Assembly (NCBI GenBank): GCA_023443745.1
Contig: JAEZTB010000058.1
Span: 62,001 to 126,000 of the forward strand
Source of the DNA: Bacillota bacterium
GTDB lineage: Bacteria; Bacillota; Clostridia; DSM-8532
Length of the DNA: 64,000 nucleotides
Reading direction: 5' to 3'
A model generated the notes under the pieces. It did no database searches, was not told the DNA's origin, and saw nothing but the letters and a program-made list of their open reading frames with translations. Made by a program: the position numbers and the translations under genes. The first letter of the stretch is position 1; each line of letters begins with the position of its first letter. Shown one piece after another: positions 34,763 through 43,652 of this stretch.

Positions 34763-36476
34763 CCACTACCGTACTGTAATTGACGTAGATGACCATTCCC
34801 GGCTTTGAGCCCGAAGGCTTTTTAACATTCTTAACAGCGGTAAAGTCTACTTCAACCTTGGGAGCTGATCTTGCTTTACTGAACCATGCAGCATATTGGG
34901 CGGCTTCCACTTTTGTGGAATCAGGCACGGTCTTTCCTTCGGTGCGGATGACCACATGGGAGCCGGAAAAGTTCTTGATATGGAACCATATATCCTCATG
35001 TCGGGCCGTTTTCAACGTTAGCTTGTCATTCTGCTTGTTGTTCCGTCCGATTAATATTTCAAATCCATCCCGGGACATGACTTTTAAAGGAAGGGCCTGT
35101 ACAGGTTGGAGCTTTTTGCCTTTCCCGCCGGCCGTTTTGGTATAGCCCTGCTCATAAAGCTCCATACGAATCTCGGACAGCTGCTCGGAACCTTCGGCAT
35201 TTTCAATGGCAAAAAGGACGCTCTCAAGGTAAGCTATTTCCTGCTTTAAAAGGTCAATTTCCTTTTGAGCATACTTGTAGGCTGTCCGGGCCTTGTTGTA
35301 CTTTTTAAAGTAGAGCTGTGCATTATCCTGGGGGTTCTTATCCTTATTAAGAGGAATTTCTATGGTATCCCCGGTTTCACTGTAGTAGTTGACAACCCTT
35401 GCTGTTTCCATACCCTTGGAAAGGGCATAGATATTAGCGGTGATAAGCTCACCGAAAAGCTTGAGTTCGTCGAAATTCTGACTCTCCTCATAAGTCTGCA
35501 AATTAATGGCAAGGCGTTTTTCACATTTCTCCAAATGCTTTTCCACAAGCTTTTGCAAATCATTGGCCTTTTGATTGTTGAATTCCCTGCTGTTTTTAAG
35601 GTTAAAGAAAGTATCAACAGCCGTGCTGATGAGATCAAAGCTTTTATAGTCCGAGTATTGGGTTAGGTGCACACAGTGGAAGTCGATGGCTCTGGCAGTA
35701 CTATTTTCAAAGGCCAGGGTAGGAGAGGGGCCTTTGCTTTGCAGCTCCTCCATGAGTTTTTCCAGGACTTTGGCAAGCCTTGCCCACTGCTGTGCTGTTA
35801 ATTCACAGGCAGGAATAGAATCCTCTATCCCGGCACGGAAAGCTACTTCCCGGCAGAGGATAGGTGAAAAGCCCTGGAGCCTGTCCAGCAAGAAAGACTC
35901 AACTTTTCTGGCGCAGGAGGGGGCATCCTTGAGCAGGGCTTCCAAAGACTCAGCCTTGGTAGGATCAAGCTTGTCCTGGGAAGGCGGAAGCACATAGGTT
36001 CTGGCCGGGAGGAGCTCCCTCACTCGATTGACTTCAATATCTACATGCTTAATAGCATCTATGATTTTATCGTCTTTATTGAGCAGAACAATATTACTAT
36101 GGCGTCCCATGATTTCTATGACAAGCTTCTTTACACTTCTGTCGCCCAGTTCGTCGGTTGACTCAACCTCCAGAGTTATGATTCGTTCAAACCCATTAGT
36201 ATAGATACCTTTGACAATACCTCCCGAGAGATGCTTGCGTAGAAGCATGCAAAACACAGGCGGTGTCTCGGGATTTTCATATTGCTTCTCAGTCAAGTGG
36301 ATTCTGGCAGAAGCCGCATTGCTTGAAAGAAGAAGTCGATAATTCTCACCTTTGGCACGCACTTGAAGGACTATGGCATTCCTGTCCATCTGGTGAATTT
36401 TCCCGATGCGTCCGCCTGTGAGAAGAGCATCGAGTTCTTGGGCCATATTTTTCGCTAAAATGCCATCAAAAGGCAT
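34734..36476 (-). CDS. rqcH: RqcH, ribosome quality-control factor (NFACT family)
   Basis: A 580-residue homologue of RqcH/Rqc2 (formerly fibronectin-binding protein A). The NFACT-N domain starts with MPFDGILAKNMAQEL, and the conserved DR pair lies in ELGDRSVKK near residue 132. HhH and long coiled-coil regions (about 300-430) follow, then the NFACT-R domain, with GRNNKQNDKLT near residue 478 and DIWFHIKNFSGSHVV near 500. It binds 50S subunits carrying stalled nascent chains and recruits tRNA-Ala to add C-terminal alanine tails. AGGGGGTAAAACAGT precedes the ATG. Confidence 0.95.
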   Translation of the reverse strand: MPFDGILAKNMAQELDALLTGGRIGKIHQMDRNAIVLQVRAKGENYRLLLSSNAASARIHLTEKQYENPETPPVFCMLLRKHLSGGIVKGIYTNGFERIITLEVESTDELGDRSVKKLVIEIMGRHSNIVLLNKDDKIIDAIKHVDIEVNRVRELLPARTYVLPPSQDKLDPTKAESLEALLKDAPSCARKVESFLLDRLQGFSPILCREVAFRAGIEDSIPACELTAQQWARLAKVLEKLMEELQSKGPSPTLAFENSTARAIDFHCVHLTQYSDYKSFDLISTAVDTFFNLKNSREFNNQKANDLQKLVEKHLEKCEKRLAINLQTYEESQNFDELKLFGELITANIYALSKGMETARVVNYYSETGDTIEIPLNKDKNPQDNAQLYFKKYNKARTAYKYAQKEIDLLKQEIAYLESVLFAIENAEGSEQLSEIRMELYEQGYTKTAGGKGKKLQPVQALPLKVMSRDGFEILIGRNNKQNDKLTLKTARHEDIWFHIKNFSGSHVVIRTEGKTVPDSTKVEAAQYAAWFSKARSAPKVEVDFTAVKNVKKPSGSKPGMVIYVNYSTVVVTPKAPEGT

Positions 36477-36556
36477 ACTGTTTTACCCCCTATAAGCTTT
36501 GCTAAGCATATAAAAACATTCTAACAGAGAAAGTATTGCACCAATCTTAAATTTAT

Positions 36557-36585
36557 TTTACAAATAATTTTCCAAGTGATATAAT
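36557..36585 (+). promoter_or_regulatory. Strong extended -10 promoter before a microprotein gene
   Basis: TTTACA (36557-36562), a 17-bp spacer ending in TGA, and TATAAT (36580-36585). It points away from rqcH toward the 30-residue gene at 36630. Confidence 0.83.
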
Positions 36586-36629
36586 GTCACCGAGTAAAAG
36601 AAGAGGTATCAAGCAAGGGAGGAAATGAA

Positions 36630-36722
36630 ATGCCTTTGAGTAAGAACCTTGTAAAAATCAGTGTTCTCATTATATCCATTCTTTTATTTTTGGGTATTAA
36701 TTTATCCTTTTTGCTAAAATAA
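36630..36722 (+). CDS. 30-residue single-helix membrane microprotein
   Basis: ATG at 36630, TAA at 36720-36722, preceded by CAAGGGAGGAAATGAA and, 45 bp upstream, a textbook promoter. The product starts MPLSKNLVKISV and is then almost wholly hydrophobic (Ile/Leu/Phe-rich) with a C-terminal Lys, so one membrane helix is expected. I do not recognise a family. It could be a small regulatory membrane peptide or, less likely, a type I toxin-like peptide; no antisense RNA promoter was identified. Promoter and ribosome site together are the main support that it is real. Confidence 0.6.
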   Translation: MPLSKNLVKISVLIISILLFLGINLSFLLK

Positions 36723-36840
36723 GAACCCCACCCGTTACCGGAATTAAAATTTCGAACGGGTGCCCGGGAACCTTGTTACTTCGTAATAAGCGAAGTGTGC
36801 GTAACGGGTACTGCAAAGCTTGTTACAACGTAATAATATT
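36723..36840. repeat. Intergenic repeat, copy C (longest copy)
   Basis: Bounded by ACCCGTTAC (36730-36738) and GTAACGGGT (36801-36809) in inverted orientation. It contains TTTCGAACGGG shared with copies A and B, and CTTGTTACTTCGTAATAA near 36772, echoed by CTTGTTACAACGTAATAA near 36819. It shares the GGGAACCTTGTT block with copy E (53357-53412). It fills much of the gap before cvpA. Confidence 0.65.
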
Positions 36841-36909
36841 TCCCATGATCTTAAGGATTTTATGACCGAAAGCAATTGACCCATTACATTTTTCTTTGGG
36901 GGTGTTTTT

Positions 36910-37722
36910 TTGAGTTACAGTTATGGCAGACCAAAGCCAGCTGCTGCTACTATTAACCGGCTTCCGGCCATCTTATTGTTTGTTGCTGTTGCCCTTTTTA
37001 TTGCTGCCGACCTGTTTTTATCTCTTGATTTTAATTGGGTTGACTATGCAATGGTAATAATTATTGCGCTTTTTGGACTTAAGGGTTATTTGAAAGGCCT
37101 TATAAACACCGTTTTTAGCCTTGGTGGTTATATTATAGGTCTGGTTCTTGCTTTTGTCTTCTCTCCCAAGCTGGCTTTAATCGCAATGCAGAAAACCACA
37201 TTGGGAAAGAGTATCGGTGAAAAGCTCAATGAGCTTATTCCCACCTTATCTTCCGTCAATGCCATAAAATTAAATGAAGCCCAGTCGGTCATGGATGTAG
37301 TAAACAAGAACCCGGATCTGGATAAAGCCATATCGGCCAATCCCATTATTAAGCAGCTGCTGACAGTTACCAGTACGGCTGCCGAAACCGGAGCTATGTA
37401 TTCCGAGACTGTGGTGACAGTAAATGATCTCATTGTTTTCACCATTCTCAAGGTTCTCGCGTTGGTTGTTCTGTTTGTTGTTATTAAACTATTAGTGGTT
37501 TTGATCGGTAAACTTTTGACCTCCATTTTTAGTTCAAGCGCCGTTCTTGGAACTGCCAACCGTTCCGGGGGCATGGCGATTGGTCTCGCAGTTGGACTTT
37601 TGATTTGCTACGTACTCTTTTTATTTGCTATTCCCGTATTGGGGTCCCTAAATATCGTCAAGATTCCCGATGCTTACAGTCAATCGGTTTTATTGGTTTG
37701 GTTCAATAGTCTTGTGGGCTAG
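36910..37722 (+). CDS. CvpA-family membrane protein
   Basis: A 270-residue protein with four or more hydrophobic helices. The WVDYAMVIIIALFGLKGYLKGLI stretch near residues 44-66 is the CvpA pattern. E. coli CvpA affects colicin V export and purF expression, but the molecular role in Firmicutes is unknown; wall or membrane stress roles have been suggested. The TTG start at 36910 follows TTTGGGGGTGTTTTT. A central soluble stretch (about 100-165) lies between helices. Confidence 0.82.
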   Translation: MSYSYGRPKPAAATINRLPAILLFVAVALFIAADLFLSLDFNWVDYAMVIIIALFGLKGYLKGLINTVFSLGGYIIGLVLAFVFSPKLALIAMQKTTLGKSIGEKLNELIPTLSSVNAIKLNEAQSVMDVVNKNPDLDKAISANPIIKQLLTVTSTAAETGAMYSETVVTVNDLIVFTILKVLALVVLFVVIKLLVVLIGKLLTSIFSSSAVLGTANRSGGMAIGLAVGLLICYVLFLFAIPVLGSLNIVKIPDAYSQSVLLVWFNSLVG

Positions 37723-37754
37723 GAAACCCTCTTAATTAGGAGAGGTGACAATTA

Positions 37755-38138
37755 TTGAAGAATAAAAAAAGCTTTACGGTCAGAAGCTCCGGCAGGGTTT
37801 CAGACAAATACTATATTGATTGCGACGGACATTTTAAAATCAATGAGATTGCTGAAAGCACCGGTTTGGGAAAAAATAAAGTGGAGGAAATTTATTTATC
37901 CTGCCATGCTCAATTGGATGAAACTATAGGTGCTTATTATTTTCCGTCCGGGGAATATGCATTAAAAGCTCTTAAGGAGCTTGGAAATCAGTCCTCATGC
38001 AAGGAAGCCGGTAAGCTGGTTTTTCTGACCCTTGAAGAGATGGAATACATACGTCAGGCTCTCATCAATGAGGGCAGCAATATTATCAATGTTCGAAATG
38101 ATCTGAAAAAAGGACTGTTCGACAAGTTTAATTCATAA
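37755..38138 (+). CDS. Hypothetical protein, 127 residues
   Basis: I do not recognise this family. The product is soluble and mixed alpha/beta. Residues ~27-50 (KINEIAESTGLGKNKVEEIY) have the feel of a helix-turn-helix, and LTLEEMEYIRQALINE near residue 93 forms a probable helix. The TTG start has GAGAGGTGACAATTA upstream. It follows cvpA by 32 bp and is probably cotranscribed with it. Confidence 0.65.
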   Translation: MKNKKSFTVRSSGRVSDKYYIDCDGHFKINEIAESTGLGKNKVEEIYLSCHAQLDETIGAYYFPSGEYALKALKELGNQSSCKEAGKLVFLTLEEMEYIRQALINEGSNIINVRNDLKKGLFDKFNS

Positions 38139-38273
38139 AAATACAATTCTCTTGCAGAATATGCAATTCTATTGACTTATTTCATGTATACAATGTATAA
38201 TTATGTAGCCGTAAGGCGGAGGCTTTTTGCCGACTCTTTAAAGAAACCATTAAGGGAAACAAAGGATACATAT

Positions 38274-39158
38274 ATGTCACGACAACTTAAAGCCGATCTC
38301 TCAATTTTGAGCATTACGGTGATATGGGGCTCATCCTTTATCATCATGAAAAATATTTCTGAGAACATTCCTGCCTATGCCTATCTCACACTTCGATTTA
38401 CAGTGGCAGGGCTCATTTTATCCCTTATCTTTTTTAAACACTTGATAAACATAAAGTGGAAAAGCCTGTGGAGCGGAGCTATAATAGGCTTTTTCCTTTA
38501 TGCAGGCATGATGCTGCAGGTGGTAGGGCTTCAGACTACTTCTGCCTCAAATTCGGCCTTTATCACCGGACTGAATGTTGTCATGGTTCCTATTATATCG
38601 GCTACACTACTAAAAAAAAGACCACCCGTGAATGCAACAATCGGCGTGGTTCTGGCAACCCTTGGTCTTTTTGTACTTAAAGGCTTTACGGGTGTCTGGG
38701 GTATTGGTGATACCTACACGCTTATGTGCGCCTTATGCTTTGCTTTTCAGATTATTTTCATTGATAAATTTGCAGCCGATGTGGATACCTATCAATTAGC
38801 TATAGTGCAAATTGTATCGGCTGCTGTGTTCTATGCCATAACCTGGGTTGTGATCGATGTGGCAGTATCACCTGCTCCAATAATCCTGGACAGTGCGATT
38901 ATTCTTGCCATACTTTATACGGGCGCCCTGGGGACTGCATTTGGCTTCGGAGTTCAAACCCTCGCCCAGAAATATACCACGCCGACTCGGACAGCGCTCA
39001 TTATTGCCTGTGAGCCGGTTTTCGGCGCTTTCTTCGCCTTTATTGTACCTAATGCCAACGGGGAGACGGAGCCTCTGACCATTGGAACCATACTCGGGTG
39101 TCTTCTCATCCTTACCGGTATGCTCATTACCGAAGCGAAGATCAATAAAGAAAATTAG
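38274..39158 (+). CDS. EamA/DMT-family membrane transporter
   Basis: A 294-residue drug/metabolite transporter with ten predicted helices arranged as two EamA repeats. ITVIWGSSFIIMKN near residue 14 is the first-repeat signature, and a TPTRTALIIACEPVFGAFFAF stretch near residue 242 belongs to the second repeat. Members export amino acids or metabolites, and the substrate cannot be told. The ATG at 38274 has AAAGGATACATAT before it. The frame is open upstream to 38172 without a ribosome site. Confidence 0.9.
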   Translation: MSRQLKADLSILSITVIWGSSFIIMKNISENIPAYAYLTLRFTVAGLILSLIFFKHLINIKWKSLWSGAIIGFFLYAGMMLQVVGLQTTSASNSAFITGLNVVMVPIISATLLKKRPPVNATIGVVLATLGLFVLKGFTGVWGIGDTYTLMCALCFAFQIIFIDKFAADVDTYQLAIVQIVSAAVFYAITWVVIDVAVSPAPIILDSAIILAILYTGALGTAFGFGVQTLAQKYTTPTRTALIIACEPVFGAFFAFIVPNANGETEPLTIGTILGCLLILTGMLITEAKINKEN

Positions 39159-39257
39159 CAATGTAAAAATAATCAAACCAGTGAAAAGCCGCAACAAATT
39201 TATCAAGAATACAGTTGATCATTTTAGTATGATTGTCTTGTAAGGCGGTAAACAGAA

Positions 39258-40133
39258 ATGAATATGTTGAGCCAATTCAATGATGTCATGACCTATATCG
39301 AGAAAAATTTAATGCATGAGATCGAATTAAGCCAAATATCTCGTATAGCTGGCTGCTCTGAATATCATTTTCGCAGGATGTTTTCTTTTCTTGCCGGAAT
39401 GCCCCTAGGGGAATATATTCGTCGTAGAAGATTGTCGCTTGCCGGTATGCTTTTGCAATCCGGGAATGAAAAGATAATCGATTTGGCTATGCAATTAGGC
39501 TATGAATCACCGGAAGCTTTTAGTAAAGCTTTTCAAGCCATGCATGGAGTTCTGCCATCGCAAGCCAAAAAGGATTGCACGGTGGTTAAAGCGTTTCCGC
39601 CTTTGTCTTTTCAACTCATTATTAAAGGAGGAATTGAAATGAATTATCGAATTCTGGAGAAAGAAGCCTTTCATCTTGTCGGCTTTAAAAAGCGAATTAC
39701 TATGCAATTTACGGGGATTAATCCGCAAATGGATTCACTGGTGCAAAAGCTCACGCCCGAATCAATCTCAGAATTGAAAAGTCTATGTAACACAGAGCCT
39801 CTAGGTATTTTAAACGTTTCTGCAAATTTTTCAGAGCGGACAATTGAAGGAACCGAACTTGACCAGTTCATAGGCGTTGCGACGACAAAGCGAGCGCCTG
39901 ATCAGTATGATACTTTGGATATAGATGCATCCGTCTGGGCGGTTTTTGAGGTCATTGGTGTTTTCCCGGAATCCGTACAGGAAACATGGGCGAAAATATA
40001 TGCAGAGTGGTTTCCGACATCCGGCTATGAATTAACCGGAGGACCGGAAATATTATGGAACGAAAGTCCGGATACAACCAAAACTGATTATAAAAGCGAG
40101 ATTTGGATTCCAGTCCGTAAAATCATCTCTTAA
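39258..40133 (+). CDS. AraC-family regulator with GyrI-like effector domain
   Basis: A 291-residue regulator. Residues 1-105 hold the two helix-turn-helix motifs of AraC (ELSQISRIAGCSEYHFRRMF and the LAMQLGYESPEAFSKAFQ segment). Residues ~125-291 are a GyrI/SOUL-like effector-binding domain, ending in SEIWIPVRK. It is a single-component sensor of small, often hydrophobic, ligands (Rob/BmrR-like). It may regulate the DMT transporter just upstream; that is inference. AAGGCGG lies nine bases before the ATG. Confidence 0.92.
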   Translation: MNMLSQFNDVMTYIEKNLMHEIELSQISRIAGCSEYHFRRMFSFLAGMPLGEYIRRRRLSLAGMLLQSGNEKIIDLAMQLGYESPEAFSKAFQAMHGVLPSQAKKDCTVVKAFPPLSFQLIIKGGIEMNYRILEKEAFHLVGFKKRITMQFTGINPQMDSLVQKLTPESISELKSLCNTEPLGILNVSANFSERTIEGTELDQFIGVATTKRAPDQYDTLDIDASVWAVFEVIGVFPESVQETWAKIYAEWFPTSGYELTGGPEILWNESPDTTKTDYKSEIWIPVRKIIS

Positions 40134-40317
40134 AGCCTATAGATTTCAATTTTACGCTTTCCTAGCATTAATACTTCTTTAAGGTTATTTGTCACAAAAG
40201 CGTAATGGAAAACGGGTGCACGACTTGCCTTCAGATGCCGATAATCATTTATATGATGCTTTAAAAACTAATTTAGCAGTCGACTGAGCATCATACATTT
40301 GATTGGAGGCAAAAAAG

Positions 40318-41961
40318 TTGCGGTTTTTGAAGACAGCCTTTATTGTTATGCTCATGTTAACCATCATTCTTTCTACCGGTTATAACATCGGTATACCTGC
40401 CAATGCCCTAGCCTATAGCGCCAATACGGCGCAAGGTGATCTGATCAGTGGTATTGTGAGAGAAAATAATCCGTCCCTGGGCTATATCACCCTTTATTTT
40501 CAGGATGGCTCGGGCGTGGACGCCTATAGCACGCTTACTTCACTTCGAACCTTTACCTACGGTTTTGAAATACCGGTTCTTAGAGATGGAATCACTGTTA
40601 CGGCAGAAAGCATACAACCCGGTGATCAGGTATTTATTAACCTTGATGCTGACGGGTATATTCAAAAACTGAGTGCCAAGAGCTATTACAGGCCTGTCTA
40701 CGGAACTGTTCATTTAAAGAGCGCTGCCTGGCTGATCTTGAAAAAAGAGGACGGCTCCTTTGTCAATTATCCCATCTCAAATTCGCTTCCCATTTATAAA
40801 AACGGACGCTTGGGAAGTCTCTCCGATATATTACCGGGCGACCGTGTAAAGCTTCTGGTACAGACAGATGATGCCAAGCTTCATATAGCCAGCATTGATG
40901 TGGAAAAGGTAACCAGGCCTATTACAGGCATATATCGGGGGAGTGTTGAGTTTTTAGATTCCATGCAGGATACACTGACTGTTTCAGGGGTTCAGGAATT
41001 CGCCAATGGAAGATGGGAAAACAGTTCGTTTATCGGTATCCAAAGCTTTACCTTCAGTAGTGATTACAAGATCAGACCCACCAGAAGGGTCTCCGGAACA
41101 GTATATTTTGCCACCAGGAAGTCCAATGATGGAGAGAATAAAATTGTGGTGGCTTCCTATCGTGGTAATCCGCAATATGAGGCAATCACCAGGGACAATC
41201 TTCTCAATATTGCTGATGGTGGCCGTTTGGAGCTTGAAAACTCATCGGATATTATTGGCTTTGACAAGGATACCATCGCCATTAAAGACGGGCGATTAGT
41301 AGATATGAGTGCCCTTAATACACTGGATCCCGTCAAGGTGGCCATGGAGAAAACCTATGCGGGCAGCTACCGGGCCAATGTACTGGTGAGCGACAGTATC
41401 ACAGAAAACGCTTCAATCATTTACAGGGGGCGAATTAAAAATATAATTCCTACCAAAAGCATTACCCTGGAGTCCTTCGCTCAGCTTAACGGGGTTACCT
41501 GGGCCTTTACCAATACACCCAAGACCTTGGATATTGATCTTACCACAAGTCGTCTTATTGATGAGGCTGGAGTGGGCAATATGCGTGAATATGGCCTGGA
41601 TGCTGTAGGAAAGAGTGTCTATATCGTTGCTGAAGGCAGTAAAATTAAGCTTATCAGTACGGCACCTTATGCCGACAGCGCTGCTTCGGGGCGAATCCTG
41701 AGTTTAACAGGCGGCACATATGACAGCATGGGCAATGTGCTGACGGACCCCACAGGCCTGAAGCTCACTGAGGTCATGGTTTACGATAGTACAAACCATG
41801 TGTGGAAGGCTAACTCCAATCTGGATATGAGCGTTCCCAAACATGCAGTGGTTATAAAGAAGGGCAAAATAGGCACGGCTTCACTATTGAAGCCCGGTGA
41901 TCAAATTAAGATCATGAGGCATTCACAGAGCTTGAATGGTATACTGATACTTTGCGACTAA
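40318..41961 (+). CDS. Secreted protein with repeated beta modules, function unknown
   Basis: A 547-residue exported protein with a TTG start (TGGAGG upstream). An N-terminal signal peptide of ~35 residues precedes roughly six modules of 60-90 residues. Each opens with a similar strand (SGIVREN, YGTVHLK, TGIYRGS, SGTVYFA, RGRIKNI, SGRILSL), and several end in a GD-x-V/I or LxPGDQ turn. They look like small beta-barrels or OB-like folds, as an inference. It is followed by an SLH protein and a CtpA protease, so it is probably a wall-associated protein. I know no functional assignment. Confidence 0.75.
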   Translation: MRFLKTAFIVMLMLTIILSTGYNIGIPANALAYSANTAQGDLISGIVRENNPSLGYITLYFQDGSGVDAYSTLTSLRTFTYGFEIPVLRDGITVTAESIQPGDQVFINLDADGYIQKLSAKSYYRPVYGTVHLKSAAWLILKKEDGSFVNYPISNSLPIYKNGRLGSLSDILPGDRVKLLVQTDDAKLHIASIDVEKVTRPITGIYRGSVEFLDSMQDTLTVSGVQEFANGRWENSSFIGIQSFTFSSDYKIRPTRRVSGTVYFATRKSNDGENKIVVASYRGNPQYEAITRDNLLNIADGGRLELENSSDIIGFDKDTIAIKDGRLVDMSALNTLDPVKVAMEKTYAGSYRANVLVSDSITENASIIYRGRIKNIIPTKSITLESFAQLNGVTWAFTNTPKTLDIDLTTSRLIDEAGVGNMREYGLDAVGKSVYIVAEGSKIKLISTAPYADSAASGRILSLTGGTYDSMGNVLTDPTGLKLTEVMVYDSTNHVWKANSNLDMSVPKHAVVIKKGKIGTASLLKPGDQIKIMRHSQSLNGILILCD

Positions 41962-41987
41962 GGTTGTCCCCTTATAACGAGGATAAA

Positions 41988-42060
41988 GCGGGGGCATATC
42001 CCCCGCCTCGAGTTTCACTGACTCGGTACCGGTTCGAAATCTTTGATTTCGGTAACCGGT
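41988..42060 (+). other. Two strong hairpins between surface-protein genes
   Basis: GCGGGGG/CCCCCGC (41988-42006) is a perfect 7-bp stem; ACCGGTTCGAAATC (42028-42041) pairs with 42045-42060 with a small bulge. Neither has a T tract. They may stabilise or partition the mRNA between the two genes. Confidence 0.55.
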
Positions 42061-42085
42061 GATGTCAGTACAAGGAGGTTACATC

Positions 42086-43621
42086 ATGAGAAAGGGATTT
42101 TTAAAGCTTTTGGCATTTGTACTTTTGGCAGCATTTCTTGTGGTTCCCTTTGAGGCCCAGGCTGTAGAAGGTACTTTAGGGTATGAGGGTGGTATTTCAT
42201 CTGAAAACAAGCTGAAAAAGGATGAGTATCAATACAGCGAAATGTGTTTTCTGACGGGAAAACCTATTTTGCTTACAGGAACACTGACCATCAAAAAAAC
42301 AGATAAAAACGGTGTTGTAAATGCAACCTATACCTATAGGCTGGAGAATCCCGAATATAACGCCACTATGAACCGGGTGCTTATGTATACCACTACAAGG
42401 GAGACTAAAATCAACGGGCAGGTTACAGAAAAGACTCAGCTCAGCCGTGTTCCCACCGAGGTCGTTAACATTGGGGGAACCAGCTATCGTCTGACCGATT
42501 CCAGCTTTACCCGATCCATGCTCACCGACCCAAAACCTGCCATGAATTACCACTCCGGTGAGTTCACCGAAACAAAGACCTATTCTATCGGAACTGCTTC
42601 TCCTACAAGCTCCAGCAACGTAACTGTGACTCTTTCGGGAAGATTGTATGCCTATGAACAGTATTGGAGCACCACCCAGACGCAAAAAATAAACGTACTG
42701 GTTCAGACGGATTTGCGAGATACAAATAATTCCGCTCAATGGGGCGGATCGGCAGAAATCATTATTTCCAGCGCCACCAGAAGGCTTATCCGTTATGCTG
42801 ATAATGAGCCTACCCTTATCAGCTTTGACGGTGGATATGTCCAGAAGCAATGGACGGAATCAACCATGGATTATACCGCCCGCTTTCCTGAATTTGACAA
42901 GAGCGGGAAGCCAACTGATATCATCAAGACCTATACCAATACCCAAAGCCTTGCAACGGCACCGGAGTATACCCGGCTTATGGTCCCGGATATCAAGCAT
43001 TTAAACGGATATTGGGCCGAAGAACCCATTAGTATCCTCTTTGGCCTTGAGATCATTCCAGGGACAGGGAGCTCTTTCAATGTAGGAAAGAACATCACCC
43101 GCCGTGAATTTGTTGCCATGCTGATGCGGGCCCTAAAGGATATACCTCAGGACCCCAACGTTAAAACTGTTGCAGCACCGGTAAGAAGAAAGACCAGCAA
43201 GACGCCTGAAGTGTCTCCATTCAAGGACGTACAACCGACAGACCTCTATTATGACGAGATCAAGGAAGCTCATAAAAGAGGGATTATCAAAGGGGATGGA
43301 ACAGCCAATTTTAATCCCAATACATTGATAACGCATGCAGATGCAGTTAAAATGATAGTATTAGCTCTTGGACTTGAAAACCTGGCCCCCTATCCGAATA
43401 CAACGACCCCTTTCACTGATAATGATAACATACCGGCCTATGCGCGCAATGCCGTAACGGTGGCAAACGCTCTGGGGCTTGTTGAACCTGATGAAGCAGG
43501 CCGGTTTAATCCCTATGATAAAATATCCAATGAGCGCATAGCCAACATGCTCTACAGCCTTGTTAATTATATGGGTGAGGAAATGATCCTGGATTACCGC
43601 GACAGGATGATGTCGTTCTAA
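42086..43621 (+). CDS. SLH-domain surface protein
   Basis: A 511-residue exported protein. The signal peptide ends near AQAVEG (residue ~27), residues ~28-300 form a beta-rich domain of unknown role, and three S-layer homology repeats occupy ~310-505 (SILFGLEIIPG with ITRREFVAMLM; SPFKDV with YYDEIKEAHKRGIIKGD; FTDNDNIPAYARNAV). SLH repeats bind pyruvylated wall polymer. CAAGGAGGTTACATC precedes the ATG. It lies between the secreted repeat protein and the CtpA protease. Confidence 0.9.
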   Translation: MRKGFLKLLAFVLLAAFLVVPFEAQAVEGTLGYEGGISSENKLKKDEYQYSEMCFLTGKPILLTGTLTIKKTDKNGVVNATYTYRLENPEYNATMNRVLMYTTTRETKINGQVTEKTQLSRVPTEVVNIGGTSYRLTDSSFTRSMLTDPKPAMNYHSGEFTETKTYSIGTASPTSSSNVTVTLSGRLYAYEQYWSTTQTQKINVLVQTDLRDTNNSAQWGGSAEIIISSATRRLIRYADNEPTLISFDGGYVQKQWTESTMDYTARFPEFDKSGKPTDIIKTYTNTQSLATAPEYTRLMVPDIKHLNGYWAEEPISILFGLEIIPGTGSSFNVGKNITRREFVAMLMRALKDIPQDPNVKTVAAPVRRKTSKTPEVSPFKDVQPTDLYYDEIKEAHKRGIIKGDGTANFNPNTLITHADAVKMIVLALGLENLAPYPNTTTPFTDNDNIPAYARNAVTVANALGLVEPDEAGRFNPYDKISNERIANMLYSLVNYMGEEMILDYRDRMMSF

Positions 43622-43652
43622 GACCGGATAAAGCTACAAAAGAGGAGATCTT

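Noticed and set aside
42012..42062. Possible further copy of the TTTCGAACGGG repeat
   Set aside because: The TTCGAAATC hairpin only shares a few bases with the family and lacks the AACGGG and CTTCGTAAT blocks.
42197..42850. A 217-codon minus-strand frame inside the SLH-protein gene
   Set aside because: Antisense to an exported SLH protein with a good start; composition is that of a shadow frame.
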